A DNA stretch of 64,000 bases from CAXMQZ01 sp963719055 (GTDB lineage: Bacteria > Acidobacteriota > Thermoanaerobaculia > Multivoradales > JAHEKO01), in the NCBI GenBank assembly GCA_963719055.1, contig CAVRAU010000017.1:62001-126000 (forward strand). Direction: 5' to 3'. Shown here piece by piece: positions 54,013 to 64,000 of the stretch. Made by a program: the position numbers and the translations under genes. Position 1 is the stretch's first letter; the number at the start of each line of letters is the position of its first letter. The notes below the pieces were generated by a model. The model was given only the letters and a program-made list of their open reading frames with translations. It did not search any database and was not told the DNA's origin.

Positions 54013-57000
54013 ATGACCAGAACTCAAGAGCCAGCCAGAGGCGATGGACGACTGCCAAGAGGTCGATGCAGGCCGTTTGGGCAGCTATTGGCTGTCGCAA
54101 CGGCAGGAATGGCGCTCTTTCTCGGTTCTCCATCGCCCCCGGGATACGCGCAGGCCCTTCCCGGCCACCAGGACCAGGAGATTCTGGTAGAAGCCCTGGA
54201 CGCCAAAGGGCAGGTCATCACCAGTCAGCTGTCGTCCCGTCTGGAGGTTCTGGAGGACGGGGAAAGGCTGCCGGTCCAGGATCTGGGCGAAGTCGGCAAC
54301 CGCTGGCGGATCGTTCTCTACTTCGACCAACTGCTGGCTTCTCCGACGGATTTTCACAATGCCACCATCCAACTGGGTGAAAGGGCTCGCGATCTGACCC
54401 GGCTGGGATCCGTAGAGCTGCTGCTGGCGGGCCAGGAAGTCTCGGCGGCCTTGCCCGAGAATCGGGAGCCGGACGCGCTCAGCCAGGCTCTCGGCTGGCT
54501 GAGATTGCGGGACACTTCTGAGAACCTGCAAATGGAGCTGCGACAATCGTTTCTCGAGAAGGTGGATCCCGAGAGTGGGATCTCGGCGGGTCTGACTCCG
54601 GAATGGGTCGCCGAGTTGGCCCAGAACCACATCAAGGACGAGAGCGAGTTGCTGAGGCGCTTCCGCGAGCAGCTCTTGCTATGGGCCGTCTCACATACCA
54701 CCCCGGGTCCCAAGGCCTTGTTTCTGATTGGCACCGGGTTCGACGACGATCCCTTGACCTTCTATCAAGAGGCTTTGGCGGAAAATGGCTGGGCAGAGCT
54801 GGTGCCGGATCTGCGTCGGGTGGAAGTGGAGCCGTCAGTGACCGAGCTGGGACAGGTTCTCTCCGTCTATGGCTGGACGATCCTGCCCTACACCCCGGGC
54901 CAGCGAGGCGACACCTTGCTGGACGAGACGGAAGAGGAGTTGGCCGCCCGCAAGGAAGACGAGGTCACGGACGTCATTTTCCAGGACGGACAGATGGTGG
55001 ACAAGACCACGATCGGTTTCGATCCTGCCGATGTCCTGAAGAAGCGCCGGGAGCGACGGGCGGCGGCCCAGGAGAGACCACTCCTGCTGAACGCTGAGTA
55101 TCCTTATCGAATCCTGGCCGACAGCACCGGTGGGGAGCTCCTACGGGGCAAGTTCCAGCTTTCGGATCTCCTGGTTCGCTTATCGCAGCGCTCTCGTATT
55201 GGCCTGGCCGCCGCTGACAACCCGCCGGGCACCGTGGCAAAACTGGAGACCAAGGTGGATCTGGGATCTGAAGGTGAGGTGCCGCTGCCGACGCTGCTGC
55301 GTTCCCGACGCTGGATCTCGCGGAGCACGCCGGAGGTCGTCTCGGCGGTGCGAGCCCGCCAGGTCCTGGCCGAACGGCTCGATGAGGGAGATCTGGTCGA
55401 TTTCAGCGGCCCTGCAGCCAGTGGAGAAGGGCGACGGGTTCCGGCTGCTTATCAAGCGCGACCCGTATGTTGCGGGTGAGGAGCTATCGGGACCCGTCCG
55501 AGTGACCATGGCAGTTGCCAACGAGGATGGCAGCTCGGCAGTCACCCACCGGCAAGAGACGGGTTGGGAAGACCTCGCTGACGGGGATCTGGGCAGTGAT
55601 CCGATACTGGATCTTTCCTTGCCGGCTGAGCCCGAGGGGATCGTCGTCGTCATCGTCGAGGAGCTCGACAGCGGTTTGTGGGGAGGGACCTTCGCCTCGT
55701 TCGTGGAGGCGGCCGGGATGACGGTTGCACGGGATGGATATGACGTCATGCTACTGCCGGCGCCACAGGTCATTCATTTGCTGGCTCCGGTGCAAGGGTT
55801 CGCCATGGGGCCGACCCGGTTCGAGACCGTCATCTCCGACCCGAAGGTGGCCCGGGTGGATTTCTATATGGACGATCAGAGGGAGGCGGTGAGCCGCACG
55901 GCGCCTTTTACGGCCTCGCTGGATCTCGGCGGCCTGCCTCAGCCACGGCGGATCGAGGTCGTGGCGCTGGACGAGTACGACCAGGAGCTGGGCCGCGACT
56001 ATCTGGTGGTCAACGAGGGCTCCGGTGTGTTCGGTGTGCGGATTGTGAGTCCCAAGCTCGAGATCGAGAATGGCAGGCAGCGGCGGCTGGTCGGTCCCGT
56101 GGATGTGGAAGCCGAGGTCGAGCCCCGGCGCGGCGAAGGGATCGACCGGGTGGAGTTCTTCTGGAACGAGACCTTGGTGGCGACGCGCTTTGCCCGGCCC
56201 TTCAAACAACGAGTGGTGATCCCGGAAGACAACCCAGCGGGATTCCTGCGTGTCGTCGCCTATCTCGACGACGGCAACAACTCCGAAGATCTGATCCTCG
56301 TCAACAGTACAGGCCCCAGCGAGCGCCTGCAGGTCAACCTGATGGAGCTCTACGTGGTGGTCACAGACCGCCACGGGAGGCCGGTCAAAGGACTGGATCG
56401 CGGAGTTTTTCGAGTGGAGGAAGAAGGGGAGACGCAGGAGATCGCCACTTTCAGTGACGCCGGCGATCTGCCGCTGACCGTGGGTATGGTCATCGATTCC
56501 TCGGCGTCCATGTTTGTCAAACTGCCCGATGTGCAGTTCGCCGCCTCAGAATTTCTGCGCGGATTGGCCACCCGCAAGGATCGGGCCTTTGTCGTCGGCT
56601 TCGGCAATGAGCCCCAACTGACCCGCTCCACGACCTCGGATCTGCCGGATATCATTCGCTCGCTGGATAGGCTGCGACCGGACGGGCAGACCGCGATCTG
56701 GAAGGCCATTGTCTATTCACTGGTGCAGCTCCAGGGTGTACCGGGGAAGAAGGCTCTGATCGTCTACACCGATGGTGCCGACGAAGACCCGGACTTCTCG
56801 TATCGCACGGCGCTCAAATTCGCTCGCAAGGTAGGGGTCCCGGTCTATGTGGTGCTCTCCAACAACGAGATCCGCCGCACCGAGGGCAAGGGCCTCCAGG
56901 TGAAGGGTTTCCTGAATCGTCTGGAGACGTTGACTGAATCGGTGGGCGGCAAGATCTACATGGCTCGCGTGGGGGAAGATCTGCAGCAGGTCTACGAGGA

Positions 57001-57139
57001 GATTGACGAGGAGCTACGCAGCCAATACGTAGTTGGCTACTACTCCCAGGACGCGGGCGGCCGGGAGTGGCGCAATGTGGAAGTCGATGTGGAGCAACCC
57101 GGCTTCAAGGCCCGGACGATCGCGGGGTACTACCGTTGA
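54013..57139 (+). CDS. Exported VWFA-domain protein of the acidobacterial type (one frameshift)
   Basis: A large exported protein of about 1,040 residues. N-terminal signal (LLAVATAGMALFLGSPSPPG) and a region with LVEALDAKGQVITSQLSSRL. The frame slips one base near 55410 (DLVDFS to ALQPVEKGDGFRLL). The middle contains Ig-like segments (VARVDFYMDDQREAVSRTAP; IDRVEFFWNETLVATRFARP) and LYVVVTDRHGRPVKGLDRGV. The C-terminus is a VWA domain with MIDAS VIDSSASM and VYTDGADEDPDF, then YVVGYYSQDAGGREWR. It matches the architecture of 'VWFA-related Acidobacterial domain' proteins. Role in adhesion or protein binding is likely but unproved. Confidence 0.85.
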
Positions 57140-57164
57140 GAGGACCCGGCACGAGGATGAACGA

Positions 57165-57705
57165 ATGAAATCCATTCTGAAAGTGCTGGGTCTGGGCGGC
57201 ACGGCGGAAACGGCCCCTGAGCGCAGCACAGAGACCGTGCGGAAGATTGTCTCCGAGCTCGAGGCGATGGACGCCGATAGGGCCCGCTACGTGGCAGCTT
57301 TCGCCTATATTCTGGGGCGAGTGGCCCACGCCGATCTGCACATCAGCGAGTCTCGAAACCCGCAAGATGGAAGAGATCGTTCACAGTCTAGGACATCTCC
57401 CCGAGGATCAGTCAGTGCTCGTGGTACAGATCGCCAAGAGTCAAAACCGCCTCTTCGGTGGCACCGAGAACTTCCTCGTGACCCGCGAGTTTCTGGAGAT
57501 CTCGAGCCCCGATCAGCGTCAGGAGCTGCTGGACTGTCTGTTCGCCGTCTCCGCCGCCGATGAGTCCATCAGCGGCGTGGAAGAGGCGCAGATTAGACAA
57601 ATCGCCAGCGAGCTCGGGTTCTCACATCGCGACTATGTCGAGGCGAGATCGGTCTACAATGAGCACCGAGAGGTCCTGAAACCGCTCTTGGGCGACGAGT
57701 CGTAG
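57165..57705 (+). CDS. TerB-like protein (one frameshift)
   Basis: About 180 residues, beginning MKSILKVLGLGG and followed by an all-helical TerB-like domain: RARYVAAFAYILGRVAHADL HISE, then, after a one-base slip near 57354, ETRKMEEIVHSLGHLPEDQS, FAVSAADESISGVEEAQIRQ and IASELGFSHRDYVEARSVYN. The paired acidic helices (VAHADLHIS and AADESISGVEE) are the metal-binding signatures of the TerB fold. It starts 26 bases after the VWFA gene and may be cotranscribed. Function in tellurite resistance is not implied. Confidence 0.75.
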
Positions 57706-57743
57706 CCCCCCCTCCTGCCGGAACAGAGACTCAGTCGGTACGA

Positions 57744-58742
57744 TCAGGCACGGCGCGAGCCGCGAGACAGGGCCTCGGAGGCGGACCGATTCTGCATGGC
57801 CGCCGCCTCGAGGACATCCTCTGGAGCGGCTCGACGGGGAAATGGGTAGCCGTCGAACTGGCGCCATTTGCGATGCATCCACAGCCAAAGGTGCGGTTGC
57901 TCGCGGATGGTCTCCTCGATGATTCCCAGATAGCGGGCCGTGAGCTCGTCCACCGCGGCTTCCGAGCGCTCGGTGCCGGGCTCGGGGAGAATCGGAGGAT
58001 GAATGACGATGCGGCACCGGCGCCAATTGTCGATGGGAATCCCGAAGATGAGGACAGCCGGGGCCCCGGTGCGCAGTGACAATCTGGCGGGCATAGAGGT
58101 GGTAAAGGCCGGTCTGCCAAAGAAGGGATGGGCTTTGCCCTCATTGGGATGCACCCGCTGATCCATCAGGATGCCCACCCGTCCCTGGGCCCGCAGGACC
58201 TTGATGGCACCCCTGGCCGCCTTGCGCTTGGGGATGCTGGTGTTGCCGAAGCGCTCCCGCAGGTTGCGAAAGTCCCTCTCCATATGGGGATTGTCCAGAG
58301 GACGGGCGACGAAGGAGACTTCCCGATTGTTCAAGGCCAGGTACTGCGCCAGAGCCTCCCAGTTGCCCAGGTGCCCCGTCAACAGCAGGACGCCCTTCTG
58401 ATGAGACTCGGCCGCCTCCAGGTGATGCCACCCTTCGACCTCGAAACGCTCTGAATACTCGTCTCTGTCCAGCTTGGCCGAGCAGAGAAAGTCGGTCAGC
58501 AACATGCCGAAATTCTCGAAAGTCCGGCGGCCGAGGGCCAGTCTCTCGGTCTCGTCGAGGTCGGGATAGGCGGCTTCGAGGTTTTCCAGGGTGACGCGTC
58601 GATGCCGGCGATTGAGTCGAAATCCGAGGCGACCCAGAATGGGCCCGAGGCGGCGCAACAATCCCTTTGGCAGGCTGCCGTAGACAAGCCTACCCAGCAA
58701 GTAGAAACCGTGCTCGATCCGGTGTCGCCACCGGATCAGCAT
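57744..58742 (-). CDS. Lysophospholipid/lipid A-type acyltransferase (LpxL/HtrB family)
   Basis: A 332-residue inner-membrane-associated acyltransferase. It has the catalytic His-x4-Glu motif in LLTGHLGNWEALAQYL, family pieces RRVTLENLEAAYPDLDETER, NNREVSFVARPLDNPHMERD, GILMDQRVHPNEG and HPFFGRPAFTTSMPARLSLR, and the ending QPHLWLWMHRKWR. It adds secondary acyl chains to lipid A or a related lipid, which supports an outer membrane with LPS or lipooligosaccharide. ATG 58742 (MLIRWRHRIEHG) is preferred to a TTG six codons earlier. Confidence 0.9.
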   Translation of the reverse strand: MLIRWRHRIEHGFYLLGRLVYGSLPKGLLRRLGPILGRLGFRLNRRHRRVTLENLEAAYPDLDETERLALGRRTFENFGMLLTDFLCSAKLDRDEYSERFEVEGWHHLEAAESHQKGVLLLTGHLGNWEALAQYLALNNREVSFVARPLDNPHMERDFRNLRERFGNTSIPKRKAARGAIKVLRAQGRVGILMDQRVHPNEGKAHPFFGRPAFTTSMPARLSLRTGAPAVLIFGIPIDNWRRCRIVIHPPILPEPGTERSEAAVDELTARYLGIIEETIREQPHLWLWMHRKWRQFDGYPFPRRAAPEDVLEAAAMQNRSASEALSRGSRRA

Positions 58743-58923
58743 GTTGGAGCGCGAAGCCAAGGTGCTGATGCCTCCAAAACTTGAGTTTATGCGATTCTGA
58801 TCGTTAGGTCTCGGATTTGCGGGGATGTTCAGAACCGGAGAGACGACCTGGTTTGCACAAGCGGTCGGCCATCCGGTAGTCAGACGAGTGAGACTATCGC
58901 AAAAGGGCGGATATAGTAAGTTG

Positions 58924-59536
58924 ATGATTCATCGAACTCTCGTGCTCGCATTCCTCGGGGCGGCGCTGGCCACTGCGAATCCCTTGGCAGCGGAAGTGGA
59001 AGTGACCCCCTTTCTGGGATACCAATTCGGTGGCGGTTTCGAAACCCGAGAGGGAGATCTCGATTTCGATCCCAATGCGAATCTGGGGCTGGTGGTGAGT
59101 CTCCGCACCCGTCACGATGGCCTGGTGGAGCTCCTCTACAGTCGTCAGGCCACCAGTATGGAGTTGCAGGGGATTCTCGATACGGGAGAAATCCTGGACC
59201 TGACAGTGGAATACCTTCATTTCGGCGGGCTCTGGGAGATCAAGAATGGATCAAAAACGCCCGTTTCTCGGGTTGACGTTGGGCGGGACCCGCCTCGACC
59301 CCAAGAGCGCGGGTGTCGATGATGAATGGGCTTTCTCGGCCGGGATCTCCGGAGGACTGAAGTACTTCTTCACGGAGCGGTGGGCCTTGCGAGTCGAGGG
59401 CCGCGGCCTCATGAGCTTCTTCAATTCCAGCGGCGTGATTTTCTGTGGATTTCCCCCAGGCCAGTGCGGCATCGGCGTCACCGGCTCCAACTTCGTGCAG
59501 TTCGATTTCCTCGCCGGTCTGACCGTGAGGTTCTAG
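58924..59536 (+). CDS. Outer membrane beta-barrel protein (one frameshift)
   Basis: An exported protein of about 203 residues with signal peptide (TLVLAFLGAALATANPLAAE) and alternating beta strands: VEVTPFLGYQFGGGFETREG, LGLVVSLRTRHDGLVELLYS, LTVEYLHFGGLWEI; after a one-base slip near 59256, RPFLGLTLGGTRLDP, SGGLKYFFTERWALRVEGRG and a terminal FLAGLTVRF with the C-terminal Phe usual for barrels. An eight-stranded OmpA/OmpW-type barrel is likely. ATG 58924 is used; a TTG directly before it is in frame. Confidence 0.75.
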
Positions 59537-59557
59537 AGCCCTCGATGTTTCCTGCGC

Positions 59558-60862
59558 TCACTTCACGAGGGCGACTTCGGGAGGTGCTGTCGCACTCAAG
59601 GAGATCTCGGTGGGCAGGTGCTCGCCCTTGACCCAAACGATGGTCTGGGAGCTCAACTCGCGACCGACCTCCTCTTCGAGATCGGCCAGACCCGCAGGCC
59701 CCAGATAGGCTCGGGGGTGTTGGGAGAGACCGAAGACCGCCAGGTGATCCTTGTCGCTGGCCCAGACCAGCAAAGGAACGTGGATGCTGCTCAGGTAGTC
59801 CAGGGTTTGCCGAGCCGTCAGCTGGCTGTTGTCAGCCAGTTTGTTGCTGATCATCAGGATCACCAGGCGTGGGGTGTTCTTCCTGGCGGCGTTCAGCCCA
59901 GCCACGGCCAGGCTGTCCCACAGCTTTTGCCCCTTCTTTACCAGCTTGCGTCCATCGATTCGCTTGTTGGGCACCAGGGGGCCCACGTGGAGCAGGATCT
60001 GTCGCAGACCATACCTGGGATTGACGTTCGCTGGACGCGACAGTCGAAAGGTTCTCGGAGAGCCCTCGAGGGGACGAGCGCAGATTGCCATGACCTGGTA
60101 AGTCTCGCTGCCGGAGCTCGAGTACTGGGATCTGACCATGCGGTCTCGCCAAGGCAGTACCGATCGAGTAGCTTTCTCCAGCCGGTCGTCTCTGAGGATG
60201 ACGGCGATGCCCGTGGGGGCGGTCACGGTGAACACATCCAGCGGCTGGCCGTCGCGCTGCAGCCAATTCTGAGGCTGATTCTCGGACCAGGGCCAGTTGG
60301 CGACGGAGCTCAACGGGACGGCTGTCAGGGTTGTGTTTGTCTGGTCCACATACTGCCCGCCAAAGGTGAGATGGGCCACGCCCGTGCTGCCGTCGGCGAA
60401 GATCACCGTGGCCTCCAGTACATGAAGGGCTTGCGGGTCGTATTCTGGTAGGACGAACTCGCCCGTCGTGTCGACCGGCAGAACCCGATTGTCGAACCGC
60501 AGATCGATCTGACGAGGTGGCTCATTCAGGGCGCCCCGCCAAAGAACCCTGCCGGTACGGGCGGGGTCGGAGGCGACTGGATCGAGGAGAATGGCGGCTT
60601 CGAAGCTCGATCTGGAGTAGTTGACGATCTGAGACGTCGAGTCCAGCGTCTGGCCGCGCTCATCGAAGGTCGTGGCAGTCAGCCGGTGTGGCACCAGTCG
60701 ATCTCCGAAATCCACTTCGAGGATCCACGGCGGGTTCTCCAGGCGACTCACCTGTTGACCGTCCAGGCCTACTTCGATGGCTGCAACCCCTCCTTGAACC
60801 GCCATTTCGACCTGGCGCGGTCCGACGACGAGACCGATGAGAAGAGTCACGAATTCGATCAT
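59558..60862 (-). CDS. Hypothetical exported protein with VWA-like C-terminal half
   Basis: A 434-residue protein beginning with a hydrophobic segment (FVTLLIGLVVGPRQVEM). The first half is beta-rich (VAAIEVGLDGQQVSRLENPP; YVDQTNTTLTAVPLSSVANW). The second half has a Rossmann-like order (LWDSLAVAGLNAARKNTPRL; VILMISNKLADNSQLTARQT; IHVPLLVWASDKDHLAVFGL) resembling the late part of a VWA domain, but the DxSxS metal motif is not seen. It lies convergent to the outer membrane protein. Function unknown. Confidence 0.65.
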   Translation of the reverse strand: MIEFVTLLIGLVVGPRQVEMAVQGGVAAIEVGLDGQQVSRLENPPWILEVDFGDRLVPHRLTATTFDERGQTLDSTSQIVNYSRSSFEAAILLDPVASDPARTGRVLWRGALNEPPRQIDLRFDNRVLPVDTTGEFVLPEYDPQALHVLEATVIFADGSTGVAHLTFGGQYVDQTNTTLTAVPLSSVANWPWSENQPQNWLQRDGQPLDVFTVTAPTGIAVILRDDRLEKATRSVLPWRDRMVRSQYSSSGSETYQVMAICARPLEGSPRTFRLSRPANVNPRYGLRQILLHVGPLVPNKRIDGRKLVKKGQKLWDSLAVAGLNAARKNTPRLVILMISNKLADNSQLTARQTLDYLSSIHVPLLVWASDKDHLAVFGLSQHPRAYLGPAGLADLEEEVGRELSSQTIVWVKGEHLPTEISLSATAPPEVALVK

Positions 60863-60948
60863 TGCGGAGACCTCCGGATTCTATCCCGGAATCCGGAAGG
60901 ATCGATTCCAGCGCCGGGGCAGGCCGGTGCTTGCGGTCGGGAGTTGAT

Positions 60949-62399
60949 CTAGGAGGCCCCGCGGCCAGTGAGGACGACTGGAATGGTCTTGGCCAGGATC
61001 TTGATATCCAGCAGCGGGGACCAGTTGTCGATGTACTCCAGATCCAACTCCATCCAGCGATCGAAATCGAGATCATTGCGCCCCTGGATCTGCCACAGAC
61101 AGGTCAATCCGGGCCGCATGGAGAGCCGCCGACGTTGCCACCGTTGGTAGGCGGAGACCTCCTGGGGGACCGGTGGTCGAGGTCCTACCAGGCTCATGTC
61201 GCCCTTGACGACGTTCCACAGCTGCGGCAGCTCATCCAGGCTGAGGCGTCGCAGCCAGCGCCCCAGTGGGGTGACCCGGGGATCGCTCTTCATCTTGAAC
61301 ACCGGTCCGGTCATCTCGTTCAAGTGGTCGAGACGGGTCTGTTGCTGGTCGGCATCCTCGACCATGGTGCGGAACTTGAACAGCGTGAATCGACGACCGT
61401 AGAGGCCGCACCGGGTCTGACGATAGAGAATGGTGCCGCCATAGGCCATCTTGATCCCCGCGGCGATGATCAGCATCGCCGGCAAGGTCAGTCCCAGAAC
61501 AATGACCGAGATCGCCACGTCCATCAGACGCTTGCCGAACAAGCGCAACTCACTGGTCGGTGTCGTGGAGTAGGTCAACAGCGGCAACTCTTCGAAGGTG
61601 CCGATCTGCACCCTGGCCTTGGCATGCGGAAACAGATCCAGAGCCAGTCTTGTCCGGATCCCCTGCTCCTCGAGCTGTAGCAGGACACTCTCCAGGCGAT
61701 GGAGCTCCTGCCGATGCAGAGCAAAGATCACCTCGTCCACCACGTTCTCTTCGACGATGGCGGCGATCTCTTCGATGTGTCCCAGGTGGGGGTGGCCTTC
61801 GAGACTCGGTCCGGGGTCCTCTTCGCCTTCTGACACGAAGCCGACGATTCGATAACCCCAGTAGGGGTGCTCCTCGATGGTTCTGGCGATCTTCCGGGCG
61901 GTCTCATTGGTGCCGGCGATGAGCATCGTTCGATAGTTGTAACCGTGCACCCGTGCCCAGCGTGCGCTGAGCCGTACAAGGATCATCCGCCCGGCAAGGA
62001 GTACGAAGGCGGTGGCCACAAAGAGCAGGATCCAGAGTCGACTGATCAGATCGTTCGCCAGCAGCTTCTGGTCCAGACGAAAAAGGTAGATGACCAGCGC
62101 CAGCAGGAGCATGCCGGTGATACAGACACGGACGATGTCCCAGGTCTCCGCCAGCAGCGAAGCCGTTCTCTGCGAGTGATAGAGGTTGAACCGCAGCAGC
62201 AGTGCGCCCCAGATCAGCAGGGCAACGGGCAGAAGAGGCAGATAAAGGCGCAGGGGGTACAGGTGCGACGGGATCAGGCCAACGGCGGGAGAGCACGCTG
62301 CTCCGCAGCCAGAACGAGAAGAAGGAAGGCGACGGTCACCAGGAGTAGATCGACGATAAACAGCCCGCCGGTGACGATTCTGGCCCTCTCTTTGAGCAT
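60949..62399 (-). CDS. Polyprenyl-phosphate sugar (hexose-1-P) transferase, WbaP-like (one frameshift)
   Basis: A membrane enzyme of about 483 residues that starts exopolysaccharide or O-antigen synthesis by putting a sugar phosphate on undecaprenyl phosphate. The N-terminus MLKERARIVTGGLFIVDLLL is linked by a one-base slip near 62285 to further helices (LYPLRLYLPLLPVALLIWGA). Then a CoA-binding-like Rossmann domain (TMLIAGTNETARKIARTIEE), a helix (DVAISVIVLGLTLPAMLIIA) and the catalytic domain: FTLFKFRTMVEDAD, PLGRWLRRLSLDELPQLWNV, GDMSLVGPRPPVP and RPGLTCLWQIQGRND. The last motifs define the family. No other polysaccharide gene is in the window. Confidence 0.9.
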
Positions 62400-62491
62400 G
62401 AGTGCAGTTCCACCCTATTCAAGCTTCTGCATATTTTATGGGAAACCGGGGGACCTGGGGCTGTGGAGAAGGCAACTGTTTGCCATGCTCC

Positions 62492-62516
62492 TATAATGCA
62501 GGAAACGAAGGAGGAG
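62492..62516 (+). promoter_or_regulatory. -10 element and strong ribosome site of the cupin gene
   Basis: A perfect TATAAT at 62492-62497 (no clear -35) followed by AAGGAGGAG at 62508-62516. The ribosome site lies four bases before TTG 62521 and decides that unusual start codon. The leader would be very short, about 17 bases. Confidence 0.5.
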
Positions 62517-62520
62517 ATTC

Positions 62521-62916
62521 TTGACGGCTAGACAACGTGCGCACGTCAGAGATTCGGCAGCGGTGGACCGGCAGCAGGTCGCTGCTGGCACGGCGACCGA
62601 GATGCAGGTGTTGATCGGGCCCGATGAGGGGGCGCCGAACTTCTGGATGCGTCGGTTCATCATGGGTGAGGGAGGTGGCATGCCTCGTCATACCAACGAA
62701 GTGGAGCACGAACAGTATGTTCTGCGCGGGCGAGCTCGAATCGGGATCGCGGACGACGTTCTGGAGGTCAAGGCCGGTGACGTGGTCTATATCCCCGCCC
62801 GACAGCCCCATTTCTATGAAGTGCTGGAAGCCCCGTTCGAGTTTCTCTGTATGGTGCCCAATACCGAAGACCGAATCCGGGTGGTGGAAGACCCAGGACA
62901 GGATTCGCCAGAGTGA
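62521..62916 (+). CDS. Small cupin-domain protein
   Basis: A 131-residue single cupin barrel. Motif 1 MPRHTNEVEHEQYVLRGRAR (metal-binding His and Glu as HxxxxEHE) and motif 2 VKAGDVVYIPARQPHFYEV with the last His. The start TTG is set by the AAGGAGGAG site. Its stop overlaps the GTG of the MFS transporter, so the two are translationally coupled. Cupins of this size include isomerases, dioxygenases and sensors; no specific reaction can be named. Confidence 0.85.
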   Translation: MTARQRAHVRDSAAVDRQQVAAGTATEMQVLIGPDEGAPNFWMRRFIMGEGGGMPRHTNEVEHEQYVLRGRARIGIADDVLEVKAGDVVYIPARQPHFYEVLEAPFEFLCMVPNTEDRIRVVEDPGQDSPE

Positions 62917-64000
62917 GCCCGGCGAAGGGGTCCGACCGCCGCGCGATCTGGTCCTGGGGGCTCTTCGACTTTGCCAACTCGCCCTTCACCACCCTGGTGG
63001 TGACCTTCATCTATTCGAAGTACTTTGCCCAGACCATCGCTCCGGACGACATCACCGGTACTGTTTTGTGGTCTCGCGGCGTTACCGTCAGCGCCCTCAC
63101 GGTGGCCGGATTGTCGCCGTTCTTGGGTGCCCTGGCGGACCGAGGTGGCTATCGCAAGAGATTCCTGATGATCGCGACCTACGTCTGCATCGCGGGCAGC
63201 GTGGCTCTGTTCGGAATCTTGCCTGGGCAGGTGATGACCGCGCTGGTCTGTTTCGTCATCGCCAATGTCGGCTTCGAATTGGGGATGGTCTTCTACAATG
63301 CGTTTCTGCCCGATATCGCTCCTCCCGATCGCATCGGACGGATCTCGGGATATGGCTGGGCTCTGGGGTATCTGGGTGGCCTACTGGCGCTGATCGTGGC
63401 CTTGGTCACCTTGGTGCAGCCGGAGGTTCCCTGGTTCGGGCTTTCCCGAGACGCGGGACAGAACATTCGCGCCTCGACCTTGTTGGTGGCGGTCTGGTTT
63501 GCGGTCTTCTCCCTGCCGATGTTTCTCTGGGTCCAAGAGGACAAGTCTCAGATCAGCCGCCAGGGACAGATCATCGGCGACACGACGCGGCAGCTCAAGG
63601 AGACCTTTCGGCAGATCCAGGAGTACCGGCAGATCATCAGGTTCCTGGTGGCTCGTCTGTTGTACAACGACGGTCTGGTGACCATCTTCCAGTTCGCCGC
63701 GATCTACGCAGGAGTCGTGTTCGGATTCGATTTCAAGGAGTTGCTGGTCTTCGGCATCGTCATCAACATCATGTCGGGTCTGGGAGCGTTTGGTTTGGGT
63801 TTCCTGGACGACTATCTGGGCGGCAAACGGACCATACAGATTTCGCTGGTGGGCCTCGTTCTCGCCACGTTGGTAGCGGTGCTGGCTCCGAGTCGGGCCT
63901 GGTTGTGGACGGCTGGGATCCTGGTGGGGATCTTCGCGGGTCCGAATCAGTCGGCGAGCCGGTCGCTGATGGGTCGCTTCGTACCGCCGGACAAGGAGAA
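62913..64000 (+). CDS. MFS transporter, UMF1/Atg22-like (3' end outside window)
   Basis: The frame is open from GTG 62913 to the window end (362 residues so far). It begins DRRAIWSWGLFDFANSPFTT, the standard opening of the UMF1/Atg22 branch, with LSPFLGALADRGGYRKRF as the MFS loop 2-3 motif and NVGFELGMVFYNAFLPDIAP and YGWALGYLGGLLALIVALV later; ten hydrophobic helices are visible before the window ends at FVPPDKE. In the family this is a vacuolar or bacterial exporter, amino acids being one possibility. It overlaps the cupin stop by GTGA. Confidence 0.9.
   Translation, partial: MSPAKGSDRRAIWSWGLFDFANSPFTTLVVTFIYSKYFAQTIAPDDITGTVLWSRGVTVSALTVAGLSPFLGALADRGGYRKRFLMIATYVCIAGSVALFGILPGQVMTALVCFVIANVGFELGMVFYNAFLPDIAPPDRIGRISGYGWALGYLGGLLALIVALVTLVQPEVPWFGLSRDAGQNIRASTLLVAVWFAVFSLPMFLWVQEDKSQISRQGQIIGDTTRQLKETFRQIQEYRQIIRFLVARLLYNDGLVTIFQFAAIYAGVVFGFDFKELLVFGIVINIMSGLGAFGLGFLDDYLGGKRTIQISLVGLVLATLVAVLAPSRAWLWTAGILVGIFAGPNQSASRSLMGRFVPPDKE

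Noticed and set aside
1..64000. CRISPR array, prophage or insertion sequence
   Set aside because: No regularly spaced direct repeats, transposase, integrase or phage structural gene could be recognised.

Overview
The window looks like a chromosome segment of a GC-rich, Gram-negative bacterium, most likely an Acidobacteriota member (possibly Thermoanaerobaculia-like). The grounds are serine/threonine kinases fused to TolB/FlgO-like and TPR regions, an 'acidobacterial' VWFA-type secreted protein, a secreted protein ending in an FESGDTSAW tail, a TonB-dependent receptor, a lipid A-type acyltransferase and hopanoid genes. No rRNA, tRNA, CRISPR, insertion sequence or phage gene was seen. The taxonomic call is an inference from gene content.

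Layout. 1-5.8 kb: end of a secreted adhesin-like protein, an M20 peptidase, a sodium/solute symporter with a small membrane partner, and a tandem cyclase-family hydrolase. 5.8-8.6 kb: a ZnuD-like TonB receptor and a His/Cys-rich small protein, probably zinc uptake. 8.7-13.5 kb: ychF, a secreted M14 peptidase between two copies of a palindromic repeat, and a TPR lipoprotein-like gene. 13.6-27.2 kb: one continuous isoprenoid-to-hopanoid block (shc, hpnH, hpnA, hpnG, a phosphodiesterase, polyprenyl synthase, type 2 IPP isomerase, HMG-CoA reductase, mevalonate kinase, a decarboxylase, isopentenyl phosphate kinase, squalene synthase). The presence of isopentenyl phosphate kinase and absence of phosphomevalonate kinase in the block point to the alternative mevalonate route.

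27.3-47 kb is the most unusual part. It holds four copies (one fused to a metallophosphatase) plus one deletion remnant of an exported, atypical-kinase-like family with an NxDRNxGN catalytic-loop motif and a LIDHTRSF-type metal motif. Interleaved are two cytoplasmic Ser/Thr kinases with TPRs, a DUF2252 kinase-like lipoprotein, a secreted propeller-like protein, an RRM protein, two tandem nucleotide-translocase-like/HEAT membrane proteins, a cyclic-nucleotide-binding protein and a remnant of a SpoIIE-type phosphatase. I suggest, as a hypothesis, an extracytoplasmic phosphorylation system with its own phosphatase and possibly its own nucleotide supply.

47-64 kb: UbiD-type decarboxylase, SDR, an extended YjbQ-family protein, methyltransferase, PilZ protein, ispG (a MEP-pathway enzyme, unexpected next to a mevalonate block), flavin reductase, a decayed acyl-CoA synthetase end, VWFA and TerB proteins, lipid A-type acyltransferase, outer membrane protein, polyprenyl-phosphate sugar transferase, cupin and the start of an MFS transporter.

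About fifteen genes are interrupted by single-base shifts of reading frame, including genes that look essential to their pathway (shc). The simplest reading is uncorrected sequencing indels, with true decay in a few places (33.9-36.6 kb, 46.8 kb, 53.6 kb). Coordinates of such genes are given as the reconstructed span.
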